Assembly (NCBI RefSeq): GCF_001642475.1
Contig: NW_019173998.1
Span: 62,001 to 126,000 of the forward strand
DNA: 64,000 nucleotides
Origin: Fonsecaea monophora
Taxonomy: Eukaryota > Ascomycota > Eurotiomycetes > Chaetothyriales > Herpotrichiellaceae
Reading direction: 5' to 3'
Shown here piece after piece: positions 23,415-36,091 of the stretch. The position numbers were made by a program, and so were the translations under genes. The notes below the pieces were generated by a model. That model saw only the letters and a program-made list of their open reading frames with translations. It had not been told where the DNA came from and did no database searches. The first letter of the stretch is position 1, and each line of letters starts with the position of its first letter.

Positions 23415-23980
23415 TCATTGGGCCACCACTATTTCTATATACTTTCCTATATTACGTCTGTTTGGTCATTCTGTTGCAGCGTTCAAGCGAAACTTGTTTT
23501 TGTGTCTATGGAACATATACCCTTTGAGGTGGCATCCTGGTTTGAGCTTGATGAAGCAAGCGTGCGCACATCAAGGTTTTTATATGAGGAACGAGATCAA
23601 ATTTAGAGCATAGAAGCTGGAGAATATGTAACATTACCTAACACTTGACATGAATTATAGAATCACTCATGATTTGCATACTCGTTTTATGGCATGTCCG
23701 GCTAGAGCACCCTGTATCCTCTAAGACGTTTACGGTTAGAGGACAATGGAGACTAACAACTAAAAGAGGCAAGTTCGCCGATGCCAATCCAAAGCTGGCT
23801 CCCGTAATTTTCATGCTCCGTATATTTTCGACTGCGCTGCTGGTACTTGAGTAACATCAATTCCACGTCTTTTCTTTTCTTGTGGACATATCGCGTTGTG
23901 TCTACAGCGACGCTTTGCGCGTCTCCAATGGTCTCCTTACCGAATCCTTAGTCTACACTGCCCACACAATTCGCGGCAAT
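23415..23980. other. Intergenic between GH43 and mS45-like genes
   Basis: About 570 bp, relatively A/T-rich; 3' UTR of GH43 and promoter of the mitochondrial ribosomal protein. Nothing else seen. Confidence 0.6.
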
Positions 23981-25440
23981 ATGCCTCCCCGAATATCTCC
24001 CACCGCAGTCTCTCGAACCTTTCCGACGACTCCCACAATCCACACTCATTGCAAATCATGCTTCCAGCGAGCCTTTTCCTCAACCCCTTCGCAGTCCCAG
24101 ACTAAACTCCGAGAGCAATTCTGGCTATGGCTCCGCGGACCCGGAGAGAACTTCCGCCACCCCCTTCCGGGGTCGACGAATTACCTGTCTGCATACGACA
24201 AGAGAGGAAACCTCATTCGCGGCAGAGGCCAAGAGCCGTCAGGAGAGTCCGTAAAGGAAAAGAGCCCGGACGATGCCGTGACGTCCGACGAAGAAGCTCT
24301 CGAAGCAGCTGTTGCGGAACATGAGCAGGAATACAAGCTCCCTAAAGAGTCTCTGGATGATCTAAGGCCGTTTCCCTGGAACAAGAATTTTGTGAGCCAG
24401 AGTATTCTGTCCGAGGATCTCAGAAACGAGATCTGGGAACGAGTGCAACGACAGGGCAAGTCGGTGAGGCAGGTTTCGATGGAGATGGGCGTGGATATGA
24501 GAAGGGTAGCCGCAGTGGTGAGGCTGGTAGAGGTCGAAAGGAGGATGAGGACAGAGGTAAGCACATCTTTCGCCTTCACTTGCGCTTCTCGACGGCCTTC
24601 CTGTGATGAACAACCAGATCGATTAGTCTTCCAGACTTCCAAGCATGGTGATCTACAAACCAAATTACAACTCTCTGAATTTGCAAAGGCACAAACACAG
24701 CACAGTACTCCTTCGTTTTCCTTTCTGAAGATCAAAGCTGACGTTTTGTTTCTGTTGCCTTCCAGGGCAAACCTCTCGCTATCCCGTACGCTCGTGCCGT
24801 CCACGGTATGGTCCCGCTCACGACTCTCAACCCAACGACGCGCTTGCCCCACGAGCCTCATGAGTCTATCAATGATTTAGAACAGCATCCCCTCACCTTT
24901 CCACAAATCTTCTATCCAGCCTCGGAGTCACGTGCCTTCAACCGTACCGATGCAGGAAGAGTGTTTAGTGGTGCACCACGACTTACCGACGAGCGAGAGA
25001 ACGCCATCAATGAAGGGGTCCACGAGGCGTGGCGGGATTCCAAACCCGAGATCATTGGCCGACCGGGCCATACACGCACAGTGTTGAAACCAGCAGACTC
25101 GCGCATTCCACATCCGCATTTGATCGCATTTGAGAAGGACAAACTGAACCGCTCGCTCACGCCACTCGAGAGACGCGCGCGCCATCGTGAGCGCCTGCAG
25201 AAGGATGAAGAGAGACGGCGAGCTTTGAAGGAAAAGCTGCAGGAGGAGGAGGAAAGCAAGAAGACGAGGATTGACGTGGGCAGGTGGCAGTTTGTGGTCA
25301 CAGAAGTGCAGAGTACCCGACAAGGAACCGGTCTGGATGGCCGGGGCTCTGGTAAGGGCGCGGTGGGCCAAAGATACGGTGTGCCCAGCCAGGAGAGGAA
25401 GAAGGGCCAAGTCAAGATTCCTGTCAAAGTGGACGTGTAG
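23981..25440 (+). CDS. Mitochondrial small-subunit ribosomal protein, Mrps35/Bot1 family (mS45-like)
   Basis: Exons 23981-24556 and 24766-25440 give 416 residues; the intron is long for this window (209 nt) with an AGCTGACG branch point and TTCCAG acceptor. The N-terminus is a typical mitochondrial presequence (rich in R, S and T, ending about RAFSSTPSQ). The family block follows: LREQFWLWLRGPGENF, PLPGSTNYLSAYDKRGN, then RPFPWNKNFVSQSILSE and a helix-turn-helix-like stretch (GKSVRQVSMEMGVDMRRVAAV). The C-terminus has a charged coiled coil (RRARHRERLQKDEERRRAL). In yeasts the family is a fungal-specific mitoribosome subunit needed for mitochondrial protein synthesis and respiration. An upstream in-frame extension starts only from a non-ATG codon, so 23981 is preferred. 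Confidence 0.88.
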
Positions 25441-26867
25441 GTCTGGAGACGAAGTTGAGGGACATTGAGCGGACACCAGATCCAAACTCCAGACAATGAG
25501 TGCGTGGACAGTCATGGAGCAAGGTCTGAAAAGCGACATTCTTATGTTGCTGAGAAACCCCCTGGTCCAGATCGAGGTTGACATTGAGCGATGTCTACAG
25601 GACAGGTCGGGATATTACCCTGTGCACGCGCCGTCCCGATCCTCGTGGTCACGTCTCTTTGGTTTCCTCACTGGTCAAGAGGTGATTGTGTCTATGACTG
25701 ACTGTGCATGGCATACCAATCTATCTATCTATCACACAGCCAACACCCGAGGTCCTCGCCCAGACGTTTGCGATGGATTAGGTATATGTATATTATGCCG
25801 TGGCGTGGAGCGTGGAGCATTGTCCGCCAGTCCGGCCCGGCCCATCCTCGTTTCGAGGCTCGACCGGCCGAGATCGATCCGCCGCGGTAGATTCTTTATC
25901 TGTATAGTACAAAACAAATCATTTCAATATCAGTCGATCGATCGATACTTATCTAAGGGTGTATGTGTGTAGGTATTGAACGTACCTAGATAGATGCCTA
26001 CCACATACTCTATGTACAGCATATGGAACTGAGCATCAATTCAAGTAAAGTGGTTAACCTGACTGACTTGTTTGAACCCTTGGGGTTTCTTTTCCTTCTT
26101 CTCATTGTTCTTCAATTCATTCCATTACATGTTGCATTACGAGGTATATCTTTGCATTCATGGAAGAAAACGTCACAAAAGTCGTGTGCGCGCAATAAAG
26201 CGTGTGCGGTGGCAAGGCGTGATTCATCAAATCCCCCCCCCCCCCTCTCCCTCCCAAAAGGCTTGGTAGGACGACATGTGTTTACCACCCTGGGTATGTA
26301 ATATGTGGTTGGTATGTCTGTCCCTTTGTGAATTGGGTCGTTGTTCATTCTGACCCGTTCCTTTCCCTTGTGTTTCAGCCTGTCCCGTCCCGTCCTATCC
26401 CATTCCACCCCAGCCTGTCCGACCCAGTCCTGTCCTGGTCTAGGTATGGGTAATCCAATCAATCCTGTGCGGACGAAAGCTCAAACCTTCACACAAACTC
26501 CTGTTCGCCTACCGCGGCGGCGGTATGAGTGTGCATAACCCGTAGACGGCTTCCTCTGTTGGCAGATGCTGGATGTGCGCCGTGTTCTGTTAGATGCTGG
26601 AGACGTGTTCCCAAGGCGTCATTTCTCATGGACACCTGCCATTCTGTGTCAATCTTGCTCCGATGATTCTTGGACCGCAATGTGAGATTGCCAATGGCGT
26701 CTTTGTTATCAAGCCAAATGTTGCAACAATCGGGTGTCGTGGCCTTAGAGTCTGTTCCCCTTGAAGCATTGCTAGAAACAACCGAACATGAAAGTCTCTG
26801 ACCTTCTCGGTAACACGACTCCCAAGTCAAATGTCCGTCACGGACCTTGATCGCAATGTGGCTGTTG
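25441..26867. other. Intergenic between convergent genes
   Basis: About 1.4 kb between convergent stop codons. Holds simple repeats: an ATCT/CTAT run (25720-25733), a CGATCGATCGAT run near 25935, a C12 homopolymer near 26227, and a C/T-rich stretch with repeated GTCCC-like words (26360-26440). No gene seen. Confidence 0.6.
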
Positions 26868-28585
26868 CTACACCTCATCCATATCCAGCTTCTCACTCAT
26901 CCCGCCGGACCTCGAACCGCGACTGCTCGGTTTCGCAAGCAGCTTCTTCTTGGTGAGCTTCCCGCAAAGTACCGCCATGATGCTCGGCAACGGGTCTCTC
27001 GCCTCTGGCAACACTAGCAACAAAAACACAATTGCCACCCCGGCGGTCGCAGGCAAAAGCCCGTAAAAATAGTGTGCTCCAGGGGCAAAGTCGTGTGGTA
27101 GGCTAAATATTGCACATGACAGTGCAAAGGGAGCGTAGATGAGGGCGATGATAGTCAGGTAACGGGAGTAGTCTGCTTGCCGCTGAGATTCAATCTCTAT
27201 TGAGCGGAGCGAGGATGTATCTTGGCATTGGGAGACGGCAAGGATGTGCTGCATTTTCGAGTCGCACTCGGCTCTATAGTGGTGCAGATCAATCAAGAGA
27301 CTGCGGTAGTCTTCATTCAACTCCGAGTCTGAGGAGAGATAGGTCTTTATCCGCGTCATGATGGGTTTGTACCTGCTGAGCATCGAGTCGAGCGAAATCA
27401 CCTTGTCAAGAATTCTCTTGGTCTTTGTGGGATCGACTGTGAGGGCTGTGGAAATTAAGTGACTCTCCAGTGTTGACCGAATGTAGTCGAAGAAGTTGGT
27501 GTATTCGCTAGCTGCAATTTGGAATGCTGGCCGCATAATATGGATCAGGTTTTGCTCGGCTGGATTGAGGAGCCCATCCCGGGCCATAATCTGCCAATGC
27601 CGGCACAAATCGTCAAAAGGGTTGGGGCACATTGGCCTAGCACCACATGCGCGATAGTCGTGATCGTTCCTGTTCAATGGTGGCTTTTGCTCACGGAAGT
27701 CAAGATAGCCCCCTTGGTAACCAGCAACTTCAAGACGTTGACTGGGAGAGTAGGCACCGTATGGTTCTGCTCCGAGGGTGAAGAAGGAGATTGGCGGGTC
27801 AACAAGCACAACGCCTTAGATATACTTAGCACAGATTTCGACGAGAAACAGGAGGAAGACTTACATATCCATGGATCCAGAGTCTTCTTCATGTAAAACG
27901 AGATCTTTCGACGAGCCACAGCGACCTTCTGCCTTCCGTGTTTCGAACAAACTTCCACTCGTCTGTGATAGTTTCCCTTGCAGTAGAGCTTCTCGATATC
28001 GACATCCTTTCCACAATTCGTCGTCATGAACGTACATGGGTATTCGATCGTAAAAAAGTTCTTCTGGTGCTTGAGGTTTTGTGATGCCAACGGAGATCCT
28101 GTGTGCCCATCTCCCGCGCCGCCAGTCGCCGAGTCACTAATATGTGATGCGAAAAATGCAGGCTCAATGTTGAGGAGGCTGCCGAGGGTGTCTACCATCT
28201 CCGGGTTGATATTGTTGACCATAATGATCCGCCCCTGAGCAGCTCGTCCTTGAGAACCAGAAGCTGGCGATGTAGGTGGCGTTTCAGGCGTCCTTCTCGT
28301 CCATTCCTTCAGCAGTACTCTGAGTTTCGATGTGTCTGTAAGATCCGACGTTCTGAAACTCGACGTGCCAAATTCCAGGAGAATAGCTGTTGCTCGCTGA
28401 GGCCGCTGCATCGTCGGCATTCGGCTGGCCTGGACACCCCATTGGAGAAACTCGTCAAGCCCAGCAAGATTATGAAATCCATGGCTACGGAGGAAGCACA
28501 CATAGTCTGTGAACGTCCAACGGTTTGGATCCGGTGGTGCCATCGTACATGTGGCACAGCCTTGCACTCGATGGACAGAAGTCAT
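26868..28585 (-). CDS. CorA-like membrane protein of unknown function
   Basis: Two exons on the minus strand, 28585-27865 and 27814-26868 (555 residues); the 49-nt intron has GTAAGT and an AAG acceptor and restores the frame (WIC/VVLVDPP). The N-terminal 250 residues are soluble and unrecognised. The C-terminal part is helical (LDKVISLDSMLSRYKPIMTR, then LIDLHHYRAECDSKMQHIL) and ends in two close membrane helices (about 459-479 and 489-511) with a short loop. This is the layout of CorA-type proteins, but the GMN loop signature of true Mg2+ channels is absent. Fungal genomes carry many such CorA-like proteins of unknown role. The next in-frame ATG (28543) is an equally possible start. Confidence 0.72.
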
Positions 28586-29741
28586 CACATTGAAAAGCTG
28601 CTTGCCTTCTGGGTTAGAAGCGAACACAAGGTGTGAAGGGGCCGGATTGCTGGGGAGTCGAGGTGATGGGAGAAACAAAGACTCCAGAAGAGCTACCAAG
28701 AACTTGAGATGCAAAAGCCGGCTGGCCCGGTTGTAGCGTACGGACGGAAGTCAAAACTGGTTCAAGATGGACAGCTGCATGGAGTTGAACGTGAAATGTA
28801 GACGGCTGGGGAGCATGGAGGCCACACCCTTGAGTGTCCCAGGTTGATGATTGGCTAGCCTTGAAGAGGATTCGCTTAGGAAATCCCATTATCACTGGGA
28901 CGACCTCCTGCGACCGACAATAAAGTTCTGGCGCCATTGAACAACGAGCTTGTCTCGGGAACTCGTGGTGCTATACATTGAAGCTGTGGGTTCAAGCCAT
29001 TATCTGCAGTTCGATGGGTGACGCCACGATCGTCTCAGCTATTCACGCTCAAGCACCTCGTACATTCTTGTTTTTTGTGCCGAAGTTCCTCTGGGCTCTA
29101 GGAGCACCCTTACTGGCTATAGGTAGTAGGTAGGTCAGGCCGTCGACACGAGTAAGCCCGTCGCAAGGAATAGTTGGCCACTATTGGCGAAAGAACCTGG
29201 CAAGCAGCTTTCCTGCCACCTGCATGGAATGGGCGATGCGAGGCTAGCTTAAGCGGGAGGTGGACGGCGCTGACGAACAAATCACGGAGGTGGAAAGGGA
29301 CAAGCTGTGGAGAAGGATGGCGCGAGAAGCTTGCTGGGTGGTCCGAACTCCCAGCCACCCAAGACGCTGTTCCAGATAGATTGAATTCTGCTGTGAGACA
29401 GTCATGCGCCAGGATGTACGAATCGACTGATTGTGGACTTCACATGATGCCCATTATAGTAAGAATGGCCTTGTCATGACAGGGAGCAGGGATGCGATGA
29501 GTAACAATAGGTACGAGATTGATGAATGCTGTAGGTGAGGTTGGGAGCCGTGGGAGCCTAAGAGCTGGTGGATGGCACGTGCGCAGAGTGTATGCCAAGC
29601 CTATTTGCTGGGTTTGCCCTTGGATTGTTTGTGGTATTGGTCATGTTTGTCTAGTTTGTTAGTTTATTCTGCGCCGTAGTCACTGTCGTCTTCCACCCCA
29701 ACAACGCATCAAACCATCTCAAGATCTGAGACTCTCCGAAA
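28586..29741. other. Divergent promoter region
   Basis: About 1.16 kb between the CorA-like gene (minus) and the dynactin subunit gene (plus). Contains GCACCTCGTACATT near 29056, related to the GTAC-rich words seen elsewhere, and a GGTAGTAGGTAGG stretch near 29121. No gene seen. Confidence 0.55.
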
Positions 29742-30447
29742 ATGGCGAGCAATGTACAAGACCCAGAAGCCGCGGCTAGGGGCACGCTTGCTCTGCTGGA
29801 AACTCGACTCCATCGACTGGAGTTTCTCCTAAGCGGTGCCAGCAATGATGATGGGATTCCCCCTCCAACCACAGCACCATCCTCCGGTAGCGAGACATTA
29901 CGGGCCCAGCTGGATGCTCTCGACGCTGCACTGGCTAAGTTGAAGAAGCTCCCGGGCACACCTGGGTCAGTCGTACGGGATATTGAGCGACTATGTAGGT
30001 GACAGAGTTCAAGGACGGGGCATGCGCTGACCAAGCCCCCAAGCATCCCAGCACCCTGATTTATTTGCCGTAATGGCAACTACAACGCCCAAGTCTGAGG
30101 ACATTAGCACGCTTGCCTCGATCGTTCTCGCCCATGCCACCCTATATCCCGAGACCGCGTCCAGACTCTCATCACTACAAACATTGCAGATTCCGCCTGC
30201 AGATCAAAGTTCGAAGCTGCTGTCACTGGCGCCTCGACTTGAACAGCTCCGTCAAGAGGAGCACCATATCCAAGAGGAAGTGCGAGAGCTGCGAGAGCGC
30301 AGTGCTAGATGCCTGGAATGGTGGGTTAAGATTGGAGTGGTCGGGATCGGAGACATGTGGGAAGATTGGGAGAGAAGGATCGCCGAGGTGGAGAGGAATC
30401 TCATCCGCGAGGAGCGACGCGCAAAGGAGCAGCAAGGATATCTGTGA
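29742..30447 (+). CDS. Dynactin subunit 3 (p24/RO-10-like)
   Basis: Exons 29742-29994 and 30044-30447 give 218 residues; the 49-nt intron has a GCTGACC branch point and keeps the frame (ERLSSQHPDLFAVM). The protein is almost wholly helical: LLETRLHRLEFLLSG near the N-terminus, a Pro/Ser linker, LRAQLDALDAALAKL, and a long C-terminal coiled coil (QLRQEEHHIQEEVRELRER then WERRIAEVERNLIREERR). This fits the small shoulder/sidearm subunit of dynactin, the dynein cofactor needed for nuclear movement in hyphae (RO-10 in Neurospora). Sequence conservation in this family is low, so the call rests on layout, size and the N-terminal LETRLHRLE pattern. Confidence 0.75.
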
Positions 30448-32561
30448 GTGCGCGAAGAATGACAAAAGCTGGAACATGCAACACCATCCAGAGCCTTGTG
30501 TGATCACTGGTGCCTGAAACGGACTTCTTGAACCCGAATCATGTCCAGGTGACAACGGAATATCATGCAGTCATCTGACGACAACATGATAAGTTGTCGT
30601 CATGATAACCAGAACAGGATTTACACGTAAGGCGATGTGGCAAGGCCAGGGTTCGCTCCAGGATTTTCAACATCTCGGTGGTGGCATAACAGCCAGCACG
30701 AGTCCATGCGAGACAGGTTTGGTGCTCGACTCCTCCTCCTCCTTCTCCCCACAAAGATCGACACGAGGAAGTCCGCATGAGCAAAGTCCATGCTTATCAC
30801 GAGTCTTTTCATCGTGCTTTGTCTCGAATCGGATCGGTTTGCCGTCTGTCTGAAAGGTAGAAAGCGAGTGTGCAGTCAACATCCTCATATGAGTGATCGC
30901 ACTTCAAGTGTGGCTGAAGGATCGCTTACAAGCCTCTGTCGCCCCGAGACTAATTGCACCATGGGAATTGCGGGAGCGTGCATGTGGCGGTGCCAGGACC
31001 ATCCATGTGGAGCCACTAGGATTGGTCGAGAACGATGGATCAGCGGCTGTCAGGGGTAGAGGCATGTCTCGTCCAATCGCCCAGTCTAGCGGGTCAGGGA
31101 CCGAGGACCCAGTCGTGCCAGTTTCATTTCGACAAAAATGTGAGCGGAATAGACGACACCCGAGTCTCAGGGCCTGGTAAGCCATGGGGTTTGCCAGGGC
31201 GAAAAAGGGAATGCGTGGGACATGGTGTCAGAAGTGGTGCAAAAGTCCATCAGCAATAGCGTACATCAACCAAGCGAGCCACGGGAAAAATGCAAATTGG
31301 TCGATAATACCTACTAGTTAGAGATTATTCAATCTTGGGCCAAATTGAGAAATTGAGAGGTTGCGTGCCACAAAGCGCTTGCATGAAGCGCGTGGCGTGT
31401 GCGACCCGGACAATGCAAAGTGGCCAACCGGCTGCGACGTGCCATTGATCCAGCGTCCGACGAAGAGGTTGAGGCTAGAAGAGTGGCGTCTATTAGCACT
31501 CGGTGCGATTGAACAAATAGAGGCCCTTACAAGTCTTGGGGGATTGCCAGTCGTAGACGCCACAGGAGCAGGGATGATAAGGAGGAATCTGGCGCAGGAT
31601 GCGGGTTCGCAGGGAGAAAAATTGTAAATCTCGAGGCAGAAGGACCAGAGACTGAATGTGGTTCGATCGACGCAGGGGTGGAGATTCGGGGCTGAGTGGG
31701 TTTTAACCGCAAGTGAAACGTGTTGCAGTTGCAGGGCTCCTGACTCTTAACTGGGGGGGAATTGGGCGTGCCTGGCTCTTGCCGGGTCTAACGGTCCCCA
31801 TACGGTATAGGCGGCTTGCCGCGAGAAGGGAGCCCCCAAGAGAGAAAGGGAGGGGGGAATTGGCTGGCTTTGGGACACCCCGGGGAGCCAGGGAGCCTCT
31901 CTGCTTCTCCCTCCCGAACTCGATTCCTCACTCTTCAAACCACGACGACCATTTCTTCAACCACCAAAACATCCACCTCTCCGTCCTCGACCATCCTTTT
32001 ACCACCCACGCTCGTTCAGGCAACAACTTTCAATCATCCTCGAAACTTCTTCCAAAACACCTTTTGTTCCTTTCTCACGTTATTTCATTCTTTGTCGATC
32101 GTTACCCTCCCCTTTTGCCGACTACACGCCATTGTGACCCTGCCTAACCACTCGTCCTGTATTCTTTTCTTAGCCACCAGTCACAAGATATTCGCCTCCC
32201 ACCTTCTGTCGATTGATCGGCGACTGTGGTTGTTTGCCTCTCATAGCCTCGATTGTTCCTTTATCCGACACACGCCATCGCAGACCAACGAGTTTTGCGA
32301 GACATACAACATACCGCACACGCCCGCACGCACGCGATCTCAAGTGCACGGCCGTCCTGTGCTTGGATCAATCCTCAACCCAGCCTGCGCCTGGACTTTT
32401 GACCTCACTCACAAGTCCACCCCTCTGTTAGCCACTCTTGACGATTTCATCCGCCTCGACTCGGTTGCACTGGCCTCCCCGATCTGAAAAGCACTGCTAT
32501 CTTTTGATCCTTCATGCCCCCATACGGATCACTACACTCTCCTTCATTAAAGAAAAACAAC
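30448..32561. other. Intergenic region and long leader of sho1
   Basis: About 2.1 kb. The last 700 bases before sho1 (about 31880-32561) are strongly C/T-rich on the plus strand, which makes open frames by chance; I read it as promoter plus a long 5' UTR. An in-frame upstream ATG at 32514 could extend Sho1 by 16 residues. Confidence 0.55.
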
Positions 32562-33595
32562 ATGTTGGAAGCTCGAAGAGGAGGTCGAATTGATTTTGGC
32601 TACATTGTTGGCGATCCTTTTGCGTTGGCTACGATCTCCATTGGTTTGGTAAGAGACTCGCGCGACTTGTGCGAGACCTTGGTGCTGATTTCATTGCCAG
32701 CTTGCTTGGTTGATTGCGTTTATCGGATCCATCATCGCCAATATCCAAGACCCTTTCCCCAAATATGCCTGGTGGACGGTTGCATACATGCTGTGCTGTA
32801 TTGTCGGCATTACGATAGTCTTTGCTACAAACTCCACAAGCACATACAGCCTCGCGGTATGGATCCCCAATAACCGTTAAACCAAATTTCCTAACAACGT
32901 GTAGATTGTTGGATACCTCGCGGCAGGACTTGTCATGACAACATCTGCAGTCAATTCTCTCGTCTACCAGCCACAGGGCGCCATGGAAGCCGCTGCTGCT
33001 GGCCACATTTTGCTCTCTATGGTTGCGGTGAGTCAATGGCTTCCCAAAACCTTGTATCTTTGCCTTATCGCGGTCGACTGACTCTGTCCAGATCATTTGG
33101 ATTTTCTACTTCGGTTCAACCCCTGCGGCAGCCCATCGCGAGTTCATTGACCAATTTGCCCTGCACAAAGAACGCCAGTCCTTCCGAGGACCCCCACAAA
33201 GTATGACCAATGTTTATGATCGCCCACAGACAACTGCTTCTGCTCAACCTCCTCAAATGTACACATCGGCGCAACTGAGCGGTTTTGAGACATCTTCTCC
33301 TGTTTCAGGCTACCCAGGTGGACCTGCAGGAGCAGCGGCCCGGGCCTCTGCACAACCGGCAGTCAACACCAGCGGCGCCCCCGCCCCAGTTCAAGAAGTC
33401 AGCCCACCCACCGAATATCCATACCGCGCCAAAGCCATCTACAGTTATGAGGCCAATCCAGACGATGCGAATGAGATCAGCTTCAGCAAACACGAGATTC
33501 TGGAGGTGTCTGATGTAAGCGGCCGGTGGTGGCAGGCCAAGAAAGAAAATGGCGAAACGGGTATCGCACCGAGCAACTACTTGATCCTATTATGA
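32562..33595 (+). CDS. sho1: High-osmolarity signalling membrane protein Sho1
   Basis: Four exons, 32562-32648, 32701-32856, 32905-33027 and 33092-33595, give 289 residues, the normal fungal length. Sho1 is a plasma-membrane adaptor of the HOG MAP-kinase branch and binds Pbs2 through its SH3 domain. Seen here: a short cytosolic start, DIVGDPF-like segment (YIVGDPFALATISIGL), four membrane helices (AWLIAFIGSIIANI, WWTVAYMLCCIVGITIVFA, IVGYLAAGLVMTTSAV, HILLSMVAIIWIFYF), a Pro/Ala/Ser-rich linker, and a C-terminal SH3 domain with ALYDY-type YRAKAIYSYEA (about 230), the WW pair in SGRWWQAKKE and the closing GIAPSNYLILL. Introns fall exactly at phase 0 in all three cases. An in-frame ATG at 32514 is less likely as start because it adds a non-conserved tail. 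Confidence 0.96.
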
Positions 33596-35197
33596 GACCA
33601 GAAACACCGAGGTTGAAAAGGTTCTCGGGAGAGCTTGTCGCTATGAATGATGGCCGGTTACCATCAAGGTTCCCGCAATCACACTAATGACCGGATTTGA
33701 TGACATTGTATCCTTTTCTTTCCTGCACATGACTTCCTGGATTCTATGGAGCTTACAGCGTGCGACTTCGACGCGGCATTGGTGCGCACCACACGGAACG
33801 CCAGTTTGTGCGAGCTCGATACCTTCCCCGGATTAGACAGGCCTGAGACAAAAGCAGCTATTGGAATCTACGGGTTGGCAATACGAGTTTTTTTGTGATT
33901 TGTTCTTTGTCAACTGGGCGACGAAACGGATGGTATGGATATGCCCGCGAGGGCTTGTACAGGCGTCATGGCGCAAACCCGGAAGGTGGTGAAGTGGTTT
34001 GAGCGACTCTGGGCTCTGCCAACTGTGGGAATTGGGACCAGGATTTGGCCTGGAATACCCCGACATTTCATTTCTTCCCGGTCTGTCAGGGCCAGAACGA
34101 CGATCCAACACGGCAGGCCTCTTGTTCACGGCCAGAATTGATTTTTTGGAGCATACCATGTGTCGACACTTGGCTTGGGTGGGGTGGTACGTGACTGAAG
34201 AGCTTGGGTTTCTGAAGTTTGACGAATCGCGAGACTGCAGATTTTTGCAATGGACAAAAAACGAAACGAATCGTGATTGAACTATTTTGTTTTTCACAGG
34301 ACAGAATCGACATTTTGAGCAACGAGACGAGCAGCGAACATCAGATCAGATAGCCCGAGAAGAAATAACAGAGGATTCCAAGATGGTTAGACGGTGCTGT
34401 CTTTTGCAGTCGTGTCTTTTTCGTTGTTGCTTGCCGTTGTGCTACACGACTCGATCCCAAACCGTAAGGCAAGGTTACGAATACTCTATTTTGGAGCATG
34501 GTAGTGCATCCTGGAGCGAGAGCACATCTGCCTCCCTCATACGGAGTTCCGGTCGCCCAGTGGTCTATACCCGTAACCCCGGTACTGGTACTGGTACTGG
34601 TTTTGGGACCCATACCCGTGCCCGTGCTCGGCGACGGTGGTACCTTGCATGTATCAATGGCACTAGGTAGTAAGTTACATTTACTAGATACTCCCCAGTT
34701 ACCTCGCAGTAGTGGCCGGTAGTGTCTTGCTGCAAGGTTTCGTCATCACAAATACTCGGGGGTGTCGGTGCATTGTTTGCTGTGCTTGTACCTCGTTCGT
34801 ACATTCGAAACCCTTCTCTACAGAACCCAATTACGAGCAGGGTGATGCCACGCGGTATAACCCTAGACTCTGGAACAGTGTACGAGTAGGAAGGGGTACC
34901 GAGTATAGGAGCTTGCGTCATTGTATATATCTGAAACGGGGGGGTTGCCTCTTCGCTCCAACCCAGTCAGTGGCATCATAACTGTTTTCTTCCAAATCTA
35001 GTCTATTCAGGATTCCAAATGATCCCAGACATTCCAAACCCTCCTGATAAACCGAAACAAGAGGGAGGGGAAACGCTCGAACGCTTCATCCGTCATAAAT
35101 TACAAGGACCACCAAATCTCTGCTTCACCACCGTCCCAAGGTTCATGTTTATCTTGAGCACAGAAAAAGGAGAAGCAACATAAGCCAATGAGATTCG
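33596..35197. other. Intergenic between convergent genes
   Basis: About 1.6 kb between the stops of sho1 and the MARVEL gene. Contains a three-copy GGTACT repeat (34581-34600) and several GTAC-rich words (TACTCCCCAGTTACCTC near 34688, GTACCTCGTTCGTAC near 34787). No gene recognised. Confidence 0.55.
34581..34600. repeat. Short GGTACT tandem repeat
   Basis: Three and a third perfect copies of GGTACT in a GTAC-rich intergenic stretch. Confidence 0.8.
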
Positions 35198-36091
35198 TTA
35201 TCGCCCAGTCATCATAGGTTGGCTCTGACCATTGTATGCCCCCGGGTTATAACTCGTGTTGTAGTCATGGATACCCAAGCCAGAATGGTTCAATGGGCTG
35301 GTGGGCTGCGCAGCAGGCATCTGTGCGAGGTCGTTGTCGTGATCGCTCTGGCGAATCGGTGCATACGAATCGTCGAGCGAAGGTTTCTGGTATTCATACT
35401 CCTGCCTGCCGCCCATACCAGGATGCTCGTCGAAATCTTCGTCATCGGTCCGCATATTACTTGAGAAATCATCCTGCGTTTGTGCAGAGAAGTCGTTCTT
35501 GCCTCCAGAAGCGGGGAGGTTCTGAGGCATCATCCCCGTCCTCTTGAACGTCATAACAGCTCGGAAGGAGATAATGGCCGTGGCGATGAACAGCAACATT
35601 TCAAACACACCGAATACGATGATTGCTTCGGACAGCTTGCACCGCCCGGGGCTGCCATACTTGAAGTTATCGCACCCTTTAGCATCCTTGTCTGTACTCT
35701 TTCCTTTGCCCTTTCCCGAGGAGACATAGCTGGCGACGGCAATCCAGGCACTGAGCCAGAAGATGACAGCAACAGAGTCTAGAGCGGCGAAGGCATAGAC
35801 GTTAGAGAAGCGGCGGGCGCGGGACCACATAGGGACCATTACGAGGTAAATGAGGATGGGAATCGTGAGCCAACACTGTACGTAGCTCTGTATCAGTCTG
35901 GTCCTTTCTCATGCGGAGTGGGAAGTGGACGGCAGACTCACCAAGCCAAAGTACCAGCCGACCCGGCCATCCGTCGTGCCAGGTCTGGTCAGTAAGGCGA
36001 TTGTCAGGACCCAGGCAAGGAAGAGAATGGCGCCCTGGCCCATGTGAATGTAGTTTTTGATCTGCCCGAATTGGTCTAATTGGAGCCTCAT
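35198..36091 (-). CDS. MARVEL-domain integral membrane protein
   Basis: Two exons on the minus strand, 36091-35942 and 35887-35198, giving 279 residues; an acceptor 12 nt further on would also keep the frame. Four membrane segments are visible: IHMGQGAILFLAWVLTIALL (about 16-35), WYFGL...WLTIPILIYLVMV, VYAFAALDSVAVIFWLSAWIAV, and EAIIVFGVFEMLLFIATAII, followed by a polar tail with acidic and Tyr-rich stretches. The extracellular loop between TM3 and TM4 has a Cys pair around NFKYGSPGRC. This is the four-helix MARVEL pattern of fungal proteins of the non-classical-export and eisosome-associated type. Precise role unknown; the long cytosolic tail suggests binding partners or phosphorylation. 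Confidence 0.88.

Noticed and set aside
28985..29005. GGTTCAAGCC, also B-box-like
   Set aside because: Flanking sequence does not form acceptor or anticodon stems.
31816..32487. Open frame of about 220 codons upstream of sho1
   Set aside because: It lies in a C/T-rich stretch where chance frames are long, has no recognisable family or conserved motif, and occupies the expected leader of sho1.
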